A stretch of DNA of 64,000 nt from Oceanobacillus sp. CFH 90083 (GCF_009389585.1 NZ_VIYG01000004.1:331438-395437), one strand, 5' to 3'; positions 8,516-18,586 are shown, numbered from the stretch's first letter. A program made the numbers and translations. The notes: generated by a model from the letters alone, not told the origin.

Positions 8516-9276
8516 TATGCTCTCCTCCTCATTGGTATCCCTTGTGAGGCTAAATATTCTTTTAATTCCGGAATGGGAATCTCCTCGTAATGAAAGACGG
8601 ATGCGGCAAGTGCTGCATCAATTCCTTCCGCCAAAACTTCTGAAAAATGTTCAAGTTTACCCGCACCGCCACTGGCGATGACAGGAATATTTACTGCATC
8701 TGCAATTTTCTTCGTCAATTCGATTTGGTAGCCATTTTTTTCACCGTCAGCATCCATGGCATTAACAACAAGCTCGCCCGCCCCGAGCGCCTCTCCTCGT
8801 TTTGCCCATTCGATTGCATCCATGCCGGTATCCTTTCTGCCGCCATTAATAAATACATGAAAGTCGCCGTCTTCCGTTCTTTTGGCATCAATCGAAAGGA
8901 CGATGCATTGGCTGCCGAACTTATCGGAGGATTCTTTAATCAATTCCGGACGCTGCACAGCAGCACTGTTCACCGATACTTTATCAGCGCCTGCATGAAG
9001 AACACTGTGAATATCTTCTATGGTGCGGATACCGCCGCCGACCATAAAAGGTATCGCGATTTCACGTGCAACCTGCTCCACAACATCCAGGAAGATATTT
9101 CGTTCTTCATTGGAGGCTGTGATATCATAAAAAACAAGCTCATCTGCTCCTTCCCGATTATAGCGTGCAGCTAATTCGACCGGATTAGCAACGTCTTTGA
9201 TATCTTGAAATTTCTTTCCCTTTACAACACGGCCCTTGTCCACATCGAGGCAGGGGATAATTCGTTTAGCGAGCAT
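8515..9276 (-). CDS. hisF: Imidazole glycerol phosphate synthase cyclase subunit HisF
   Basis: A 253-residue (beta/alpha)8 barrel that uses ammonia from HisH to close the imidazole ring, releasing IGP and AICAR. The two catalytic aspartates are in [15 protein letters not shown] (Asp11) and [11 protein letters not shown]. Phosphate-binding loops [13 protein letters not shown] and [13 protein letters not shown] are present. It overlaps hisA by 11 bases and hisI by 1. Confidence 0.96.
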   Translation of the reverse strand: MLAKRIIPCLDVDKGRVVKGKKFQDIKDVANPVELAARYNREGADELVFYDITASNEERNIFLDVVEQVAREIAIPFMVGGGIRTIEDIHSVLHAGADKVSVNSAAVQRPELIKESSDKFGSQCIVLSIDAKRTEDGDFHVFINGGRKDTGMDAIEWAKRGEALGAGELVVNAMDADGEKNGYQIELTKKIADAVNIPVIASGGAGKLEHFSEVLAEGIDAALAASVFHYEEIPIPELKEYLASQGIPMRRRA

Positions 9277-9988
9277 GATTATCCTCCTTTACAACATCCT
9301 CCAGCCGGATGGTTCCATCATACAGTGCTTTTCCGATGATAGCTCCATAAAGGTTGAGTGCCTGAAGATTGGCAACATCTTCTTTACGGGAAACACCGCC
9401 GGAAGCAATAATATTCATACTGGTAGCTTCCTGCATGGCCTTCAATTCTTCAAGATTTGGCCCACGCAGCATACCATCCTTTAAAATATCTGTATATACA
9501 ATGGTTTTTAAACCGGCTGCCTCTAATTTTTTAGCAAGGTCAGTTGCTTTTGTATCACTATTTTTTGTCCAGCCGTCAGTTGCTACATAGCCATTACGCG
9601 CATCGAGAGATACAGCCATTTTATCGCCATATAGCCTGATTGCTTCTGTAAGCATATCCCAATCAGTGATAGCAGAGGTACCAAGAATAACTCGTGCAGC
9701 TCCGCCTTCTACATACTCCTTAATGGTGTCTAAAGAACGGATACCGCCACCGACTTCTACAGGGATCGAGAGCGCTCCGATTGTTTTTAGGATAACTTCT
9801 TTATTTTTCGGTTCACCGGTTTTGGCCCCGTCTAAATCGACCATATGAAGGAAGGTACCGCCCGCTTCCTGCCATTTTTTTGCAGTTTCCACTGGAGAGT
9901 TGTTATAGGTAGTCTGCTGATTATAATCTCCTTGTTTTAAACGTACACAGTTTCCATCCTTCACATCAATTGCTGGAAAAATGATCAT
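9266..9988 (-). CDS. hisA: ProFAR isomerase HisA
   Basis: A 240-residue barrel enzyme catalysing the Amadori isomerisation of ProFAR to PRFAR. The catalytic aspartates are in [14 protein letters not shown] (Asp8) and [16 protein letters not shown]. Half-barrel phosphate loops [13 protein letters not shown] and [13 protein letters not shown] resemble those of HisF. It overlaps both hisH and hisF. Confidence 0.96.
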   Translation of the reverse strand: MIIFPAIDVKDGNCVRLKQGDYNQQTTYNNSPVETAKKWQEAGGTFLHMVDLDGAKTGEPKNKEVILKTIGALSIPVEVGGGIRSLDTIKEYVEGGAARVILGTSAITDWDMLTEAIRLYGDKMAVSLDARNGYVATDGWTKNSDTKATDLAKKLEAAGLKTIVYTDILKDGMLRGPNLEELKAMQEATSMNIIASGGVSRKEDVANLQALNLYGAIIGKALYDGTIRLEDVVKEDNHAR

Positions 9989-10590
9989 GAAATCGACTCC
10001 TCATAATTTTTCAATAATGCAATTCCGACATCGCCGCTTTTTTCCGGATGAAATTGCATGCCTGTTATATTTTTATCCTGCACAATCGCCGGTACACGTC
10101 CGCCATAATCTGCGCTTGCTACAAGTGTATTCTGCTCTAAATCATCCACTGCGTAAGAGTGGACAAAATAGACATACGGTTCTTCGCCAAGATTATTTAA
10201 CAAGGTGCCAGGCTGATCGGACTGGATGATATTCCAGCCCATATGCGGAACTTTTACTTTGTCGGAAATGCGTTTCACAGAGCCTGATAGGAGGCCAAGC
10301 CCTTTGCAGCCGCCGTTTTCCTCACTAAATTCATAGAAAAGCTGCATACCAAGACAAATTCCTAAAATAGGCTTGCCATTGGCGGCTTCTTCTTTCAAAA
10401 CGGTATCCAGCTGATCGCGTTCCAGTGCCTCCATCGCGTCCTTGAAGGCGCCGACGCCGGGAAGAATAATGGCATCTGCCTGATTAATTTCTTCCGGGTC
10501 CATTGTCAGCTTGGAGGTTTTCCCTAATTTATCTAATGCAAACTGCAGGCTTTTAATATTCCCTGCACCGTAATCAATAATGGCAATCAT
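9985..10590 (-). CDS. hisH: Imidazole glycerol phosphate synthase glutaminase subunit HisH
   Basis: A 201-residue class I glutamine amidotransferase that supplies ammonia to HisF. The catalytic triad is Cys79 (ILGICLGMQLF), His181 and Glu183 (MQFHPEKSGD). I chose the ATG at 10590 (MIAIIDYGAGN), 8 bases after AAAGGAG; the ATG six bases earlier is too close to that site. It overlaps hisA by 4 bases. Confidence 0.94.
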   Translation of the reverse strand: MIAIIDYGAGNIKSLQFALDKLGKTSKLTMDPEEINQADAIILPGVGAFKDAMEALERDQLDTVLKEEAANGKPILGICLGMQLFYEFSEENGGCKGLGLLSGSVKRISDKVKVPHMGWNIIQSDQPGTLLNNLGEEPYVYFVHSYAVDDLEQNTLVASADYGGRVPAIVQDKNITGMQFHPEKSGDVGIALLKNYEESIS

Positions 10591-10635
10591 ATCCATAGCT
10601 CCTTTAAAAAAGATAGATAAGCGTTGTTACAAATA

Positions 10636-11220
10636 TTAGAGACTTCCTTTGGTAGAAGGAATACCTTTTATTGTCGGGTCAATAGATACGGCTTCACGAA
10701 TAGCCCGGCCAAATCCTTTGAAAATCGATTCGATCATATGGTGTGTATTTGATCCATATAAAACTTCGACATGAAGCGTTACCTTTGCATGACTGGTAAA
10801 ACCAATCAGAAATTCTTCAACCAGCTCTGTATCAAAGCTGCCTACTTTATCCTTCAGGCCGTCTACACGGTAAACTAAAAAGGAACGGCCGCTGATATCA
10901 ATCGAAATAGAAGAAAGAGACTCATCCATTGGTGTTGTGGCTGTGGCAAAGCGTTTAATGCTTTCCTTTGTTCCTAAAGCCTCGTTAAATGCCTGGCCAA
11001 GTACAATTCCGATATCTTCTACGGTATGATGCTGATCTACTTCTAAATCTCCATCGCATTCTACCTGTAAATCCAGTCCGCCGTGTTTAGTAAAAAGAGT
11101 CAGCATATGATCTAAAAAACCGACTCCTGTTTTCAATTCAGATTTTCCTTCCCCATCTAAGTTAAGAGCAAGAGATATATTTGTTTCTGTGGTTTGCCGT
11201 TCTTTTTTAGCTTGACGCAT
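10636..11220 (-). CDS. hisB: Imidazoleglycerol-phosphate dehydratase HisB
   Basis: A 194-residue monofunctional dehydratase making imidazole-acetol phosphate. The two manganese-binding signatures appear as FLDHMLTLFTKHGG...DQHHTVEDIG and SNTHHMIESIFKGFGRA. The ATG at 11220 is 7 bases after AAAGGAG and overlaps the end of hisD by 14 bases. No histidinol phosphatase domain is fused, which fits a separate PHP phosphatase gene at 14466. Confidence 0.95.
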   Translation of the reverse strand: MRQAKKERQTTETNISLALNLDGEGKSELKTGVGFLDHMLTLFTKHGGLDLQVECDGDLEVDQHHTVEDIGIVLGQAFNEALGTKESIKRFATATTPMDESLSSISIDISGRSFLVYRVDGLKDKVGSFDTELVEEFLIGFTSHAKVTLHVEVLYGSNTHHMIESIFKGFGRAIREAVSIDPTIKGIPSTKGSL

Positions 11221-12511
11221 GGTTGTTCTCCTTTCGAATTCGAATTGCATTAGCGTGTGCTGTAAGGCCTTCTGCTTCTGCAATTGTAATAATGGTGTCT
11301 GCAGAATCGAGCAGCTGCTCTTTTGAATAATGAATGGTACTTGATTTTTTCATGAAATCATATACGCCAAGAGGGGAAGAGAAGCGAGCTGTCCCGTTTG
11401 TCGGTAAAGTATGATTCGGGCCTGCAAAATAATCTCCTAATGGCTCACTGGAATAAGGACCGATAAAGATAGCGCCAGCATGCTTGATTTTCTCAACCTG
11501 CTCCGCAGCTCCTTCTCCCATTAATTGCAGATGCTCGGGAGCAATGGAATTAATAAGCTCTATCGCTTGTTCCTCGTCATCGCAGATAATAATTTTTCCA
11601 TTTGCCTGAATTGACTCACGGATAATAGCCGCACGCTCCAGTAACGGAATTTGCCGCTCAACCTCTTTCTGAACTTTTTCCGCATAGTCAGCATCTGTGG
11701 TCACGCAAATCGAGGTGGCATCCTCCGCATGTTCGGCCTGTGATAATAAATCAGCGGCAACATAAGAAGGAGGGACGGTATTATCAGCGAAAGCACAAAT
11801 TTCGCTTGGGCCTGCAATCATATCAATAGCTACATCGCCAAATACCCATTTTTTAGCACGAGCAACGAAGGCATTCCCCGGTCCGACAATTTTATCTACT
11901 TTCGGAAGGCTCTCTGTTCCATAGGCTAAAGCAGCAACAGCTTGAGCTCCGCCGATTTTATAAACATGGTTGGCGCCGGCAATTTTTGCTGCTGTAAGAA
12001 CAACCGGGTTAAGGCTTCCGTCGGGTTGAGGCGGGGTCGTAATCACCACCTGTTCAACGCCGGCAACGACAGCTGGAATAACATCCATTAATACTGTAGA
12101 AGGGTAGCTTGCTTTTCCACCTGGTACATAGACACCGACACGATCCAATGGCGTAATTTTCTGTCCCAGACGAATGCCTGGCTGCGGGCTGAATTGAAAT
12201 CCTTCTTCTTTAGTTTTTTGCTGATACTGGCGAATATTTTCAGCAGCAGCTGTTAGTGCCTCAAAAAGCACTGGCTGTTCGGTTTTTACCTTTTCAAAAG
12301 CATTTTCCCATTCTTCCTCTGAAACAGATAAGGAAGTAATATCAGCCTTATCAAATTTTTCTGTATATGCAAGTGCTGCTGCATCTCCACGCTTCTGTAC
12401 TGCCCGGATAATTTCTAAAACCTGTTCATCTATATCCTGCTGCATCAGCTGCGTTGCTTTTTCTGCATTCGCCAAGTTCCGTTTAAATGCTTCGTAACGA
12501 ATCATTTGCAT
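11207..12511 (-). CDS. hisD: Histidinol dehydrogenase HisD
   Basis: A 434-residue zinc enzyme performing the last two steps, histidinol to histidine with two NAD+. Characteristic stretches are [80 protein letters not shown] and [10 protein letters not shown], which carry the zinc and catalytic His/Glu residues. Length is typical. The start lies 4 bases beyond the hisG stop with a GGTGG-type ribosome site inside hisG. Confidence 0.95.
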   Translation of the reverse strand: MQMIRYEAFKRNLANAEKATQLMQQDIDEQVLEIIRAVQKRGDAAALAYTEKFDKADITSLSVSEEEWENAFEKVKTEQPVLFEALTAAAENIRQYQQKTKEEGFQFSPQPGIRLGQKITPLDRVGVYVPGGKASYPSTVLMDVIPAVVAGVEQVVITTPPQPDGSLNPVVLTAAKIAGANHVYKIGGAQAVAALAYGTESLPKVDKIVGPGNAFVARAKKWVFGDVAIDMIAGPSEICAFADNTVPPSYVAADLLSQAEHAEDATSICVTTDADYAEKVQKEVERQIPLLERAAIIRESIQANGKIIICDDEEQAIELINSIAPEHLQLMGEGAAEQVEKIKHAGAIFIGPYSSEPLGDYFAGPNHTLPTNGTARFSSPLGVYDFMKKSSTIHYSKEQLLDSADTIITIAEAEGLTAHANAIRIRKENNHASS

Positions 12512-12515
12512 TTTT

Positions 12516-13145
12516 TTATCCCACCACCTGTTCCAATTTTTTTAGTACATCTTGAATATCTTTTGAGCGTGTCACAAAGCTGGCTTTATTAACAATAAAT
12601 TTTGTACTGATCGTTTCAATATCTGCTAAAATTTCCAATCCATTTTCACGCAGGGTATTTCCTGTCTCGACAATGTCCACGATATAGTCTGCCAGGCCAA
12701 TTAATGGTGCCAGCTCTACAGAACCATTGAGATGGACAGTCTCTATTGTCTGATTTCGTTTTTCAAAGAACCCCTTGGCGATATTCGGGTACTTGGTGGC
12801 GATAGTTAAAGATTGATCATCAGGAAGCGTGGAGCCTTTTTTGCCTGCTACAGAGAATTTGCATTTCCCGATTCCCAAATCCAGAATTTCGTAAACATCA
12901 GCTTCTGTTTCTACAATATTATCTCTGCCGACAATACCGATATCGGCAGCCCCTTTTTCTACATAAATTGGGACATCCATCCCTTTTAAAAATATTAATC
13001 GCAATGTCTTATCTTTATTATAAAAAACGAGCTTGCGTGTTTTTTCATGAAAATCTTCAAAATGGATTCCTGCTTTTTCTAATAAATCAATAGATTGCTT
13101 AGCAGGACGCCCTTTTGCTAAAGCAATGGTTACCGGTTGCATCAT
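12516..13145 (-). CDS. hisG: ATP phosphoribosyltransferase HisG, short form
   Basis: A 209-residue catalytic subunit condensing ATP and PRPP, the committed and feedback-regulated step. At this length it lacks the C-terminal regulatory domain of long HisG and depends on HisZ, encoded just upstream. Motifs include VTIALAKGRPAKQSIDLLEKAG, GAADIGIVGRDNI and the PRPP loop YIVDIVETGNTLRENGL. The start overlaps the hisZ stop. Confidence 0.95.
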   Translation of the reverse strand: MMQPVTIALAKGRPAKQSIDLLEKAGIHFEDFHEKTRKLVFYNKDKTLRLIFLKGMDVPIYVEKGAADIGIVGRDNIVETEADVYEILDLGIGKCKFSVAGKKGSTLPDDQSLTIATKYPNIAKGFFEKRNQTIETVHLNGSVELAPLIGLADYIVDIVETGNTLRENGLEILADIETISTKFIVNKASFVTRSKDIQDVLKKLEQVVG

Positions 13146-14353
13146 TCAACGTCCTTTCTCGAATACCAATCTAGCAGTTCCTGATCGGTCTTAAATTCTT
13201 CAAGCTGTTTTTGTTTACTATATACTAATTTTTCGGATTTTACGAGTATCCTCGGTGAGTCAGAGGACTCCTCATCTCCTTTAGCTGTTCTGACTATGAC
13301 AGTATGATTTGCCGTTCTCAATGCTTCAGCAAGCTGAAATGCACGCTGACGTTCAGAAGTTTCATAACGAAGCTCAATAGCTGCATTTTCTGAAAAATCT
13401 CCGGAAAGCAGATTAACTAACAAATCAACTTCAAAGGCAAAGCCGATTGCAGGCATTTCGCGGTTAAAGGACCGGCTTAAATAATCATAGCGTCCTCCCA
13501 TCATAATTGGCTGGCCCAGTCCTTCAGCAAAGCCCTGGAATATGATTCCGGAATAGTAGTTCATATGGTTAATCAGCCCGAGGTTGATTGAAATATAGGA
13601 ATCAACCTGGTAGTCTTTGAGAAGCTGATACACTTTAGATAAATAGTCCAGCTCCTCACGCATACGGTCGGTTGTGATAATATTCTCTGCTTCCTCGATT
13701 ACAAAGCTTGCATCTCCATATAGCATAGGAATTTTCCGGAGCTTTTCAATTAAGAAAGCATCCAAGCTTAAGTCTTTTAAAAAAGGAACAATTTCAGAAA
13801 TATTTTTGGATTGAATATACTGATCCAGCTGTTTTTGCTGCATGACATTAAGGTTGGCTTCACGTAATAATTCTTTATAAAAAGTCGCATGACCAATTTC
13901 TATTTTAAAAGATGGAATGGCTAATTCCTTTAAGCTTGTAACTGCTAATGCAATCAGTTCAGCATCTGCTTCAGGCGTACGCTCTCCGAATAGCTCTACA
14001 CCTGCCTGCGTGCGGGAACGTTCTTCTAAAGTGGAACGGAAAATATCCAGTACATAAGAAAGACGGCCGGATACCACATTTTCCTGCAGGTTCGTATAGT
14101 GTCTGGCAATTGGGATAGTTGCATCAGGACGCAGGACGAGCACTTTTCCAGATGGGTCAATCAGCTTTAACATGTCAGCTGTATTGACTGTTCCCTGGAC
14201 ATCATTATATAAATCATAATCTTCAAAAACAGGTGTTTCCACCTGCTGATAACCGAATTTTGTGAATCGATTGGTTAATTTATGGATAACATGACGTTTT
14301 TTAGCGAATTGTTTCGGGTAGAACATGGAGTGAAGCAGTTGTTTATTTCTCAT
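13142..14353 (-). CDS. hisZ: ATP phosphoribosyltransferase regulatory subunit HisZ
   Basis: A 403-residue HisRS-like paralog without aminoacylation function; it binds short HisG and confers histidine feedback. The class II synthetase-like core is visible in FGYQQVETPVFEDYDLYND, VLVLRPDATIPIAR and NYYSGIIFQGFAEGLGQPIMMGGRYDYL is recognisable across residues 265-292. It is the first gene of the his operon, with ribosome site GAAGGGGA. The promoter must lie in the AT-rich 112 bases before the divergent phosphatase gene. Confidence 0.92.
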   Translation of the reverse strand: MRNKQLLHSMFYPKQFAKKRHVIHKLTNRFTKFGYQQVETPVFEDYDLYNDVQGTVNTADMLKLIDPSGKVLVLRPDATIPIARHYTNLQENVVSGRLSYVLDIFRSTLEERSRTQAGVELFGERTPEADAELIALAVTSLKELAIPSFKIEIGHATFYKELLREANLNVMQQKQLDQYIQSKNISEIVPFLKDLSLDAFLIEKLRKIPMLYGDASFVIEEAENIITTDRMREELDYLSKVYQLLKDYQVDSYISINLGLINHMNYYSGIIFQGFAEGLGQPIMMGGRYDYLSRSFNREMPAIGFAFEVDLLVNLLSGDFSENAAIELRYETSERQRAFQLAEALRTANHTVIVRTAKGDEESSDSPRILVKSEKLVYSKQKQLEEFKTDQELLDWYSRKDVE

Positions 14354-14465
14354 AAAATTCCCCTTCTTTTTTAACGCTTTATTAATTTAATGCTTTATCT
14401 AATTAAAGTTATTTAGTATTATATTCATGTTCAGAAAAAAAGTCAATGAAAGGAGCTCAACTTTT

Positions 14466-15254
14466 ATGTATGATTTTCATATGCACTCAAGCTTTTCTGC
14501 AGATTGTGATGCACCGATGGAGGATATGATTCAAGAAGCGATTAAAAAAGGACTTAAAGAAATCGCTTTTACCGAGCATTTAGATGTGGACTATCCGGAT
14601 GAGGAGTGGGATTTCAGCTTTGACCCGGAAGCTTATCAAAAAAAGTTAGAAGGTTTACGGGAGAAATATCAAGATAAAATTCAAATACGCAAGGGGATTG
14701 AAGTTGGTGTACAACCGCATGTACTTAAGGAGACATCAGATTTTATTGATCGATTAAAGCCGGAATTTATTATTTGCTCCATGCACGCTACAAATAAACA
14801 GGATTTGCATTCCGGTGAATTTTTTGAAGATAGAACAATAGATGAAGCGTACCGGATTTATTTTGAAGAGTACTATGCATGCTTAAAGAACTTTAAAAAC
14901 TATCATATTCTGGGTCACTTTGATTTAGTCAGCAGATATGCATCTGGAGGACTGGAGCATATACCAGCAGATATCATGGAAGAAATATTAAAATTAGTCA
15001 TCTCAGAAGGAAAAGGAATTGAATTAAACACATCCGGCTATAAATACGGAATGAATGCTCCGCTCCCAAGTAAAAATATATTGCGCTTATATCGTGATCT
15101 TGGCGGAGAAATGATCACACTGGGCTCTGACGCACACCGTCCGGGTGAAATTGCTGCTCACTTTAAGGAAGCAAAAGATATATTGACAGAATGCGGCTTT
15201 TCTTATATATGCAGTATGAATGGGGAAGAGATTAACTATCATCCAATTAAATAA
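14466..15254 (+). CDS. hisJ: Histidinol-phosphatase, PHP family (HisJ/HisK)
   Basis: A 262-residue polymerase-and-histidinol-phosphatase (PHP) enzyme that dephosphorylates histidinol phosphate. Metal-site segments include YDFHMHSSFSADCDAPMEDM, AFTEHLDVDY, ICSMHATNKQDLH, LGHFDLVSRY and TLGSDAHRPGEI. The ATG at 14466 lies 10 bases after AAAGGAG; the upstream ATG at 14427 has no ribosome site. It is divergent from hisZ, so both probably share the control region 14354-14465. It completes the pathway, because HisB here lacks the phosphatase domain. Confidence 0.9.
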   Translation: MYDFHMHSSFSADCDAPMEDMIQEAIKKGLKEIAFTEHLDVDYPDEEWDFSFDPEAYQKKLEGLREKYQDKIQIRKGIEVGVQPHVLKETSDFIDRLKPEFIICSMHATNKQDLHSGEFFEDRTIDEAYRIYFEEYYACLKNFKNYHILGHFDLVSRYASGGLEHIPADIMEEILKLVISEGKGIELNTSGYKYGMNAPLPSKNILRLYRDLGGEMITLGSDAHRPGEIAAHFKEAKDILTECGFSYICSMNGEEINYHPIK

Positions 15255-15347
15255 TACCCATTTTCAACACTTTCATGAATCTGTAAATGGGAGGCAGATA
15301 TGTTACGATAAAATCAGGAAAAAAATATGAATTAGGGAGGAATAGTA

Positions 15348-15782
15348 ATGAGTTTCAATGTTTTAGTAGCTTATGACCGATCCGACCTTAGCAGAAAAGC
15401 AGTAGAAGAAGCGAAAGAACAGATTAAACTTGCAGAGGACGCTGTAGTGCATATTGTAACAGTTATTTCTAATGGCGGACCCACTGTAAATGCTACTCTT
15501 GCACGCAGTTTTATGAACGATTTGGCCAAAGAGGCCCGTCCTGCCATCGAAAGCATTCGTAAGGAGTTAGAAGAGGGAGGGATTAAGTGTAAAACAGATA
15601 TTCTGCTGGATTACACCTTCCGTAATCCAGCCTCACAATTAATTGATTATGCGAAAGAAAATGAAATAGAATTGATTGTTCTGGGCAGCCGGGGGCTGGG
15701 AGGAGTAGGCAGATTCTTCCTGGGAAGCGTCAGCAGTCAGGTTGTTCATCAGGCGCACTGTAAAGTACTGGTTGTGAAATAA
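15348..15782 (+). CDS. Universal stress protein, UspA family
   Basis: A 144-residue single-domain cytoplasmic Usp protein. The ATP-binding signature G-x2-G-x9-G-S is seen as GSRGLGGVGRFFLGSVS near the C-terminus, and the N-terminal VLVAYDRSDLSRKAVEEA is typical of the fold. Such proteins bind ATP and accumulate in stress, but no reaction can be assigned. GGGAGG precedes the ATG. It is a single-gene unit ended by the hairpin at 15794-15847. Confidence 0.9.
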   Translation: MSFNVLVAYDRSDLSRKAVEEAKEQIKLAEDAVVHIVTVISNGGPTVNATLARSFMNDLAKEARPAIESIRKELEEGGIKCKTDILLDYTFRNPASQLIDYAKENEIELIVLGSRGLGGVGRFFLGSVSSQVVHQAHCKVLVVK

Positions 15783-15793
15783 ATAGGGAAAAT

Positions 15794-15847
15794 AAGAAAA
15801 TCTAAAGCTGATTGTAACGGTTATCTTTTATAGCTTTAGATTTTCTT
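15794..15847. terminator. Terminator after the usp gene, probably bidirectional
   Basis: AAGAAAATCTAAAGCT and its perfect 16-base complement surround a 22-base loop. A T-rich tail follows on plus; on minus the tail TTTTCTTATTTT could end the ABC exporter operon. Confidence 0.78.
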
Positions 15848-15860
15848 TTTCTATTATTTT

Positions 15861-15911
15861 ATTGCAGTGTAACTGGCTGTAATGCTCCCACTGAATGAAG
15901 TTTCACTTTAT
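15861..15911. repeat. Short dispersed intergenic repeat, copy A
   Basis: Begins ATTGCAGTGT-ACTGGC-GTAA and ends AAGTTTCACTTTAT. The same two ends bound a 182-base copy at 38979-39160, so copy A looks like an internally deleted version. Confidence 0.55.
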
Positions 15912-15926
15912 AATTGGCTGGTTTGA

Positions 15927-16697
15927 TTAAAAATCTCGTTTTTGGAATGTTAAGGTGGAAATGATCGATGTAACCACCAGCCAGAGCAGCAAGAGACCGA
16001 TACTGGTGAACGTTCCCAATGCTTCAAAGGATCCTTCGGCAGCTGAACCGGATAAGCTGTGTATTGCTGACTGAGGCATAACAGGAAGCAAGACTTTTTG
16101 AACCGTATCTGAGAACATATTGATAAGTGCCGGCATCACCATAACAATGATCGAAAAAGCAATGCCTCCCCCGCTATTTTTGAAAAAAATAGTCGCTGCA
16201 ACGGTGAGCAGGCAATAAAATACCGGCATCAGTACGACGCCTAAAACAAATTGTCTGATATCTGCATCCGCTAGACTTGCAGCAGCCATATTATTCATCA
16301 TTAGAATGATTTGACTGCTTAGATAAATAAGAGCTACAATCAGGATACTCACTGCAATGGAAAGGAGAAAAAAGGTTACATATTTTCCTATAAAAAACTT
16401 TTTTCGATCTGGAACGGCAGCCAAAGAGGTATAAATCGTTTCAGCAGTAAATTCTCTGGATATGGACAATGCTGTAAAAGTAATCAGCAGAATACTAGCT
16501 AAATCAATTCCCAGCATATTTGCTGAAACTATCTCCATGACGGATAAATCTGTAATGGCTCTTCCTTGGGTAACATTCGTAGTTATGGAAAAGATAAATC
16601 CGGCCAATAAACTGATTCCAATTGTTAACAGCAAATATACTCTTGAAAAACGAAGAAAGAATATTTTTTTTAGTTCAGCTTGAATGATATTCTTCAT
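15927..16697 (-). CDS. ABC-2 type transporter permease
   Basis: A 256-residue membrane protein with six predicted helices, of the ABC-2 type used by bacitracin/lantibiotic-type exporters. The pattern MKNIIQAELKKIFFLRFSRVY followed by a helix, then a paired-helix FTALSISREFTAETIYTSL region, is typical. It overlaps the ATPase gene by 4 bases and completes a two-subunit exporter. The substrate is unknown; peptide antibiotic resistance is the common role for such pairs. Confidence 0.82.
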   Translation of the reverse strand: MKNIIQAELKKIFFLRFSRVYLLLTIGISLLAGFIFSITTNVTQGRAITDLSVMEIVSANMLGIDLASILLITFTALSISREFTAETIYTSLAAVPDRKKFFIGKYVTFFLLSIAVSILIVALIYLSSQIILMMNNMAAASLADADIRQFVLGVVLMPVFYCLLTVAATIFFKNSGGGIAFSIIVMVMPALINMFSDTVQKVLLPVMPQSAIHSLSGSAAEGSFEALGTFTSIGLLLLWLVVTSIISTLTFQKRDF

Positions 16698-17629
16698 CTT
16701 GATTCCCTGCCTTTCGCTAGAAGGTTGTCAGTTGATACATAATCTATTTTTCCTTCTGTTAATTCTACAAATAATTCTTCTAAGGAAGGCTGAATTTTCG
16801 TTAATTCAAATAAAGCTAACTGTCCTGTCTTTGCTGCCAACCCAATTTGTTCCATATCTAATTGATAAACATGGAGTTCTTCATTTTTTCCCTGCTTCAC
16901 CTCTGCGCCTTTTGCTGTTAATAATAATTGTAATTCTTTATTATCTTCACATCTTACTTTTATAAAGGAGCCCAGACTGTTCTGTGATAGTTCATCGATG
17001 GTCATATCAGCAATTAATTTTCCTTGAGCAAGGATAATCATTCGATCAGCTATCATTTGCATTTCACTCATAAGATGGCTGGAGACCAACACAGCTTTTC
17101 CGTCCTGCGCCAGCTTCCTTGTTAACTCGCGTAACCAATGAATACCGTCTACATCCAATCCGTTAAAAGGTTCATCCAAGATAACTGTTTCCGGATCTCC
17201 CAGAAGAGCAGTTGCAATCCCTAAGCGCTGTTTCATTCCTAAGGAGAATGTACCAATTGGCTTGTCTTTTACCTTTTCCAATCCAGTTTCCATTAGCATT
17301 GTTTCTGTTTGCTTTTCGGAAATACCGCTTGCAGCGGCAATTATTTCTAAATGCTGTTTCGCCGTTAATTTCGGATTTACAGCATTTCCATTAATTAAGG
17401 CCCCTATTTTGGAGATGGGCTGCTTCAGAGCTTTGTAGCTCTGTCCATCAATCGTTACACTGCCCTCGCTCGGGTTCATTAACCCCAAAATCATTTTCAT
17501 TGTTGTTGACTTTCCGGCACCGTTTGGACCTAAAAAACCCGTCACAACACCTGGTTGAATAACCAGTGATAATTGATTTACCGATATTTTATCCTTAAAG
17601 GTTTTTGTTAAATTTCTCATTTCAATCAT
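16694..17629 (-). CDS. ABC transporter ATPase, BcrA-like
   Basis: A 311-residue ATP-binding subunit. Walker A is GPNGAGKST, the signature is FSLGMKQRLGIA, Walker B is VILDEPFNGLD and the H-loop is LVSSHLMSEM. The phrase DEPFNGLDVDGIHWLRELT is characteristic of the BcrA/antimicrobial-peptide exporter branch. A C-terminal domain of about 90 residues follows the nucleotide-binding domain, as usual there. It lies between the MerR regulator (8-base overlap) and the permease. Confidence 0.87.
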   Translation of the reverse strand: MIEMRNLTKTFKDKISVNQLSLVIQPGVVTGFLGPNGAGKSTTMKMILGLMNPSEGSVTIDGQSYKALKQPISKIGALINGNAVNPKLTAKQHLEIIAAASGISEKQTETMLMETGLEKVKDKPIGTFSLGMKQRLGIATALLGDPETVILDEPFNGLDVDGIHWLRELTRKLAQDGKAVLVSSHLMSEMQMIADRMIILAQGKLIADMTIDELSQNSLGSFIKVRCEDNKELQLLLTAKGAEVKQGKNEELHVYQLDMEQIGLAAKTGQLALFELTKIQPSLEELFVELTEGKIDYVSTDNLLAKGRESR

Positions 17630-18416
17630 TTTTGTCCCTCCAAACTTCAGAATTATCCGAAGATAAATAGTTATCTACAGCTTTATCAATAAAAGAATCT
17701 GTAAACTCCATCAGCCGACGATCTTCCTCTGGCCATTTCTCCCGGTTTTTGTAGGAATTCTTATGGGCTGTAAATAAATCCTGACTTCCTTCTGAAATAC
17801 TTACAACCATTTCTATCCATCTTTTGGCAAAACCCTGCCCTCGCTCACTTTCGGGATGAACATCGTGTAGTATGTGAGCAACAGCCTCTAATATCAGCGC
17901 TTTCCAGTCCCAATATATATCCAAAACTTCCTCCCAATTCTGATAATGCTCTGTAAAGGTATTTTCTGACTTTTTATCAAATGCAACGTCTTTATATTGA
18001 TAGATTGTATCCTTGTTTAAAGAGATAATTAATTGCACGAGATTTCCCAGAGGAAGTGCTTTACTTTCTTCAATCCCTGATAAACTCGCTTCAATCATAG
18101 CAATATTGCTTTTGATATCATGCAGCTTATAGTAGAATATCTCCCGCTGCTTTTCTAATACAGTAATAAGCTGCCTGGCAGTTGTGGTTTCTTCCAGCAG
18201 CTTGCTGATATCTTTAATTTTTAAACCTAAGGATTTGTAGAATAAGACCTGCTGCAGGCGTGTTAAATCTGTTTCTGTATAATATCTTCTTCCATTTTCT
18301 TTATTTTTTTTTAAAGGAACCAAATGAATATTATCATAATATTGTAATGTCCGTACGGTGACGCCAGTAAGTTTGGAGATTTCCCCGATTGAAAATTTGT
18401 TTTCCTTTTCCACCAT
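17622..18416 (-). CDS. MerR-family regulator with TipAS-like effector domain
   Basis: A 264-residue regulator. Residues 8-75 are a MerR winged helix (FSIGEISKLTGVTVRTLQYYD, then NGRRYYTETDLTRLQQVLFY). A coiled coil of about 75-120 and a helical C-terminal domain follow; the stretch RGQGFAKRWIEMV resembles the drug-binding TipAS domain. It is the first gene of the exporter operon, so it probably senses the exported compound and activates its own promoter. AGGAGG precedes the ATG closely. Confidence 0.84.
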   Translation of the reverse strand: MVEKENKFSIGEISKLTGVTVRTLQYYDNIHLVPLKKNKENGRRYYTETDLTRLQQVLFYKSLGLKIKDISKLLEETTTARQLITVLEKQREIFYYKLHDIKSNIAMIEASLSGIEESKALPLGNLVQLIISLNKDTIYQYKDVAFDKKSENTFTEHYQNWEEVLDIYWDWKALILEAVAHILHDVHPESERGQGFAKRWIEMVVSISEGSQDLFTAHKNSYKNREKWPEEDRRLMEFTDSFIDKAVDNYLSSDNSEVWRDKND

Positions 18417-18552
18417 AACACCTCCTGCTTATTATTAAATCACATTACGTTACGTCATCATCAATAGCTTGAATAAAATATTTAAAAAAATGAATCTGAA
18501 TTAGCATGTAATAATCAAATAGGACAGTATTTCTAAAATGTTAAAAAATCTC

Positions 18553-18581
18553 TTGACCATCATTGGGCATCTATGTATAAT
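18553..18581 (+). promoter_or_regulatory. Sigma-A promoter of zinT
   Basis: TTGACC (18553-18558) and TATAAT (18576-18581) with 17-base spacing, immediately followed by two Zur boxes. Confidence 0.85.
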
Positions 18582-18586
18582 TTAAA

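Noticed and set aside
14354..14465. T-box or his-type attenuator in the his control region
   Set aside because: The spacer is too short and has neither a T-box core nor a run of His codons with competing hairpins.
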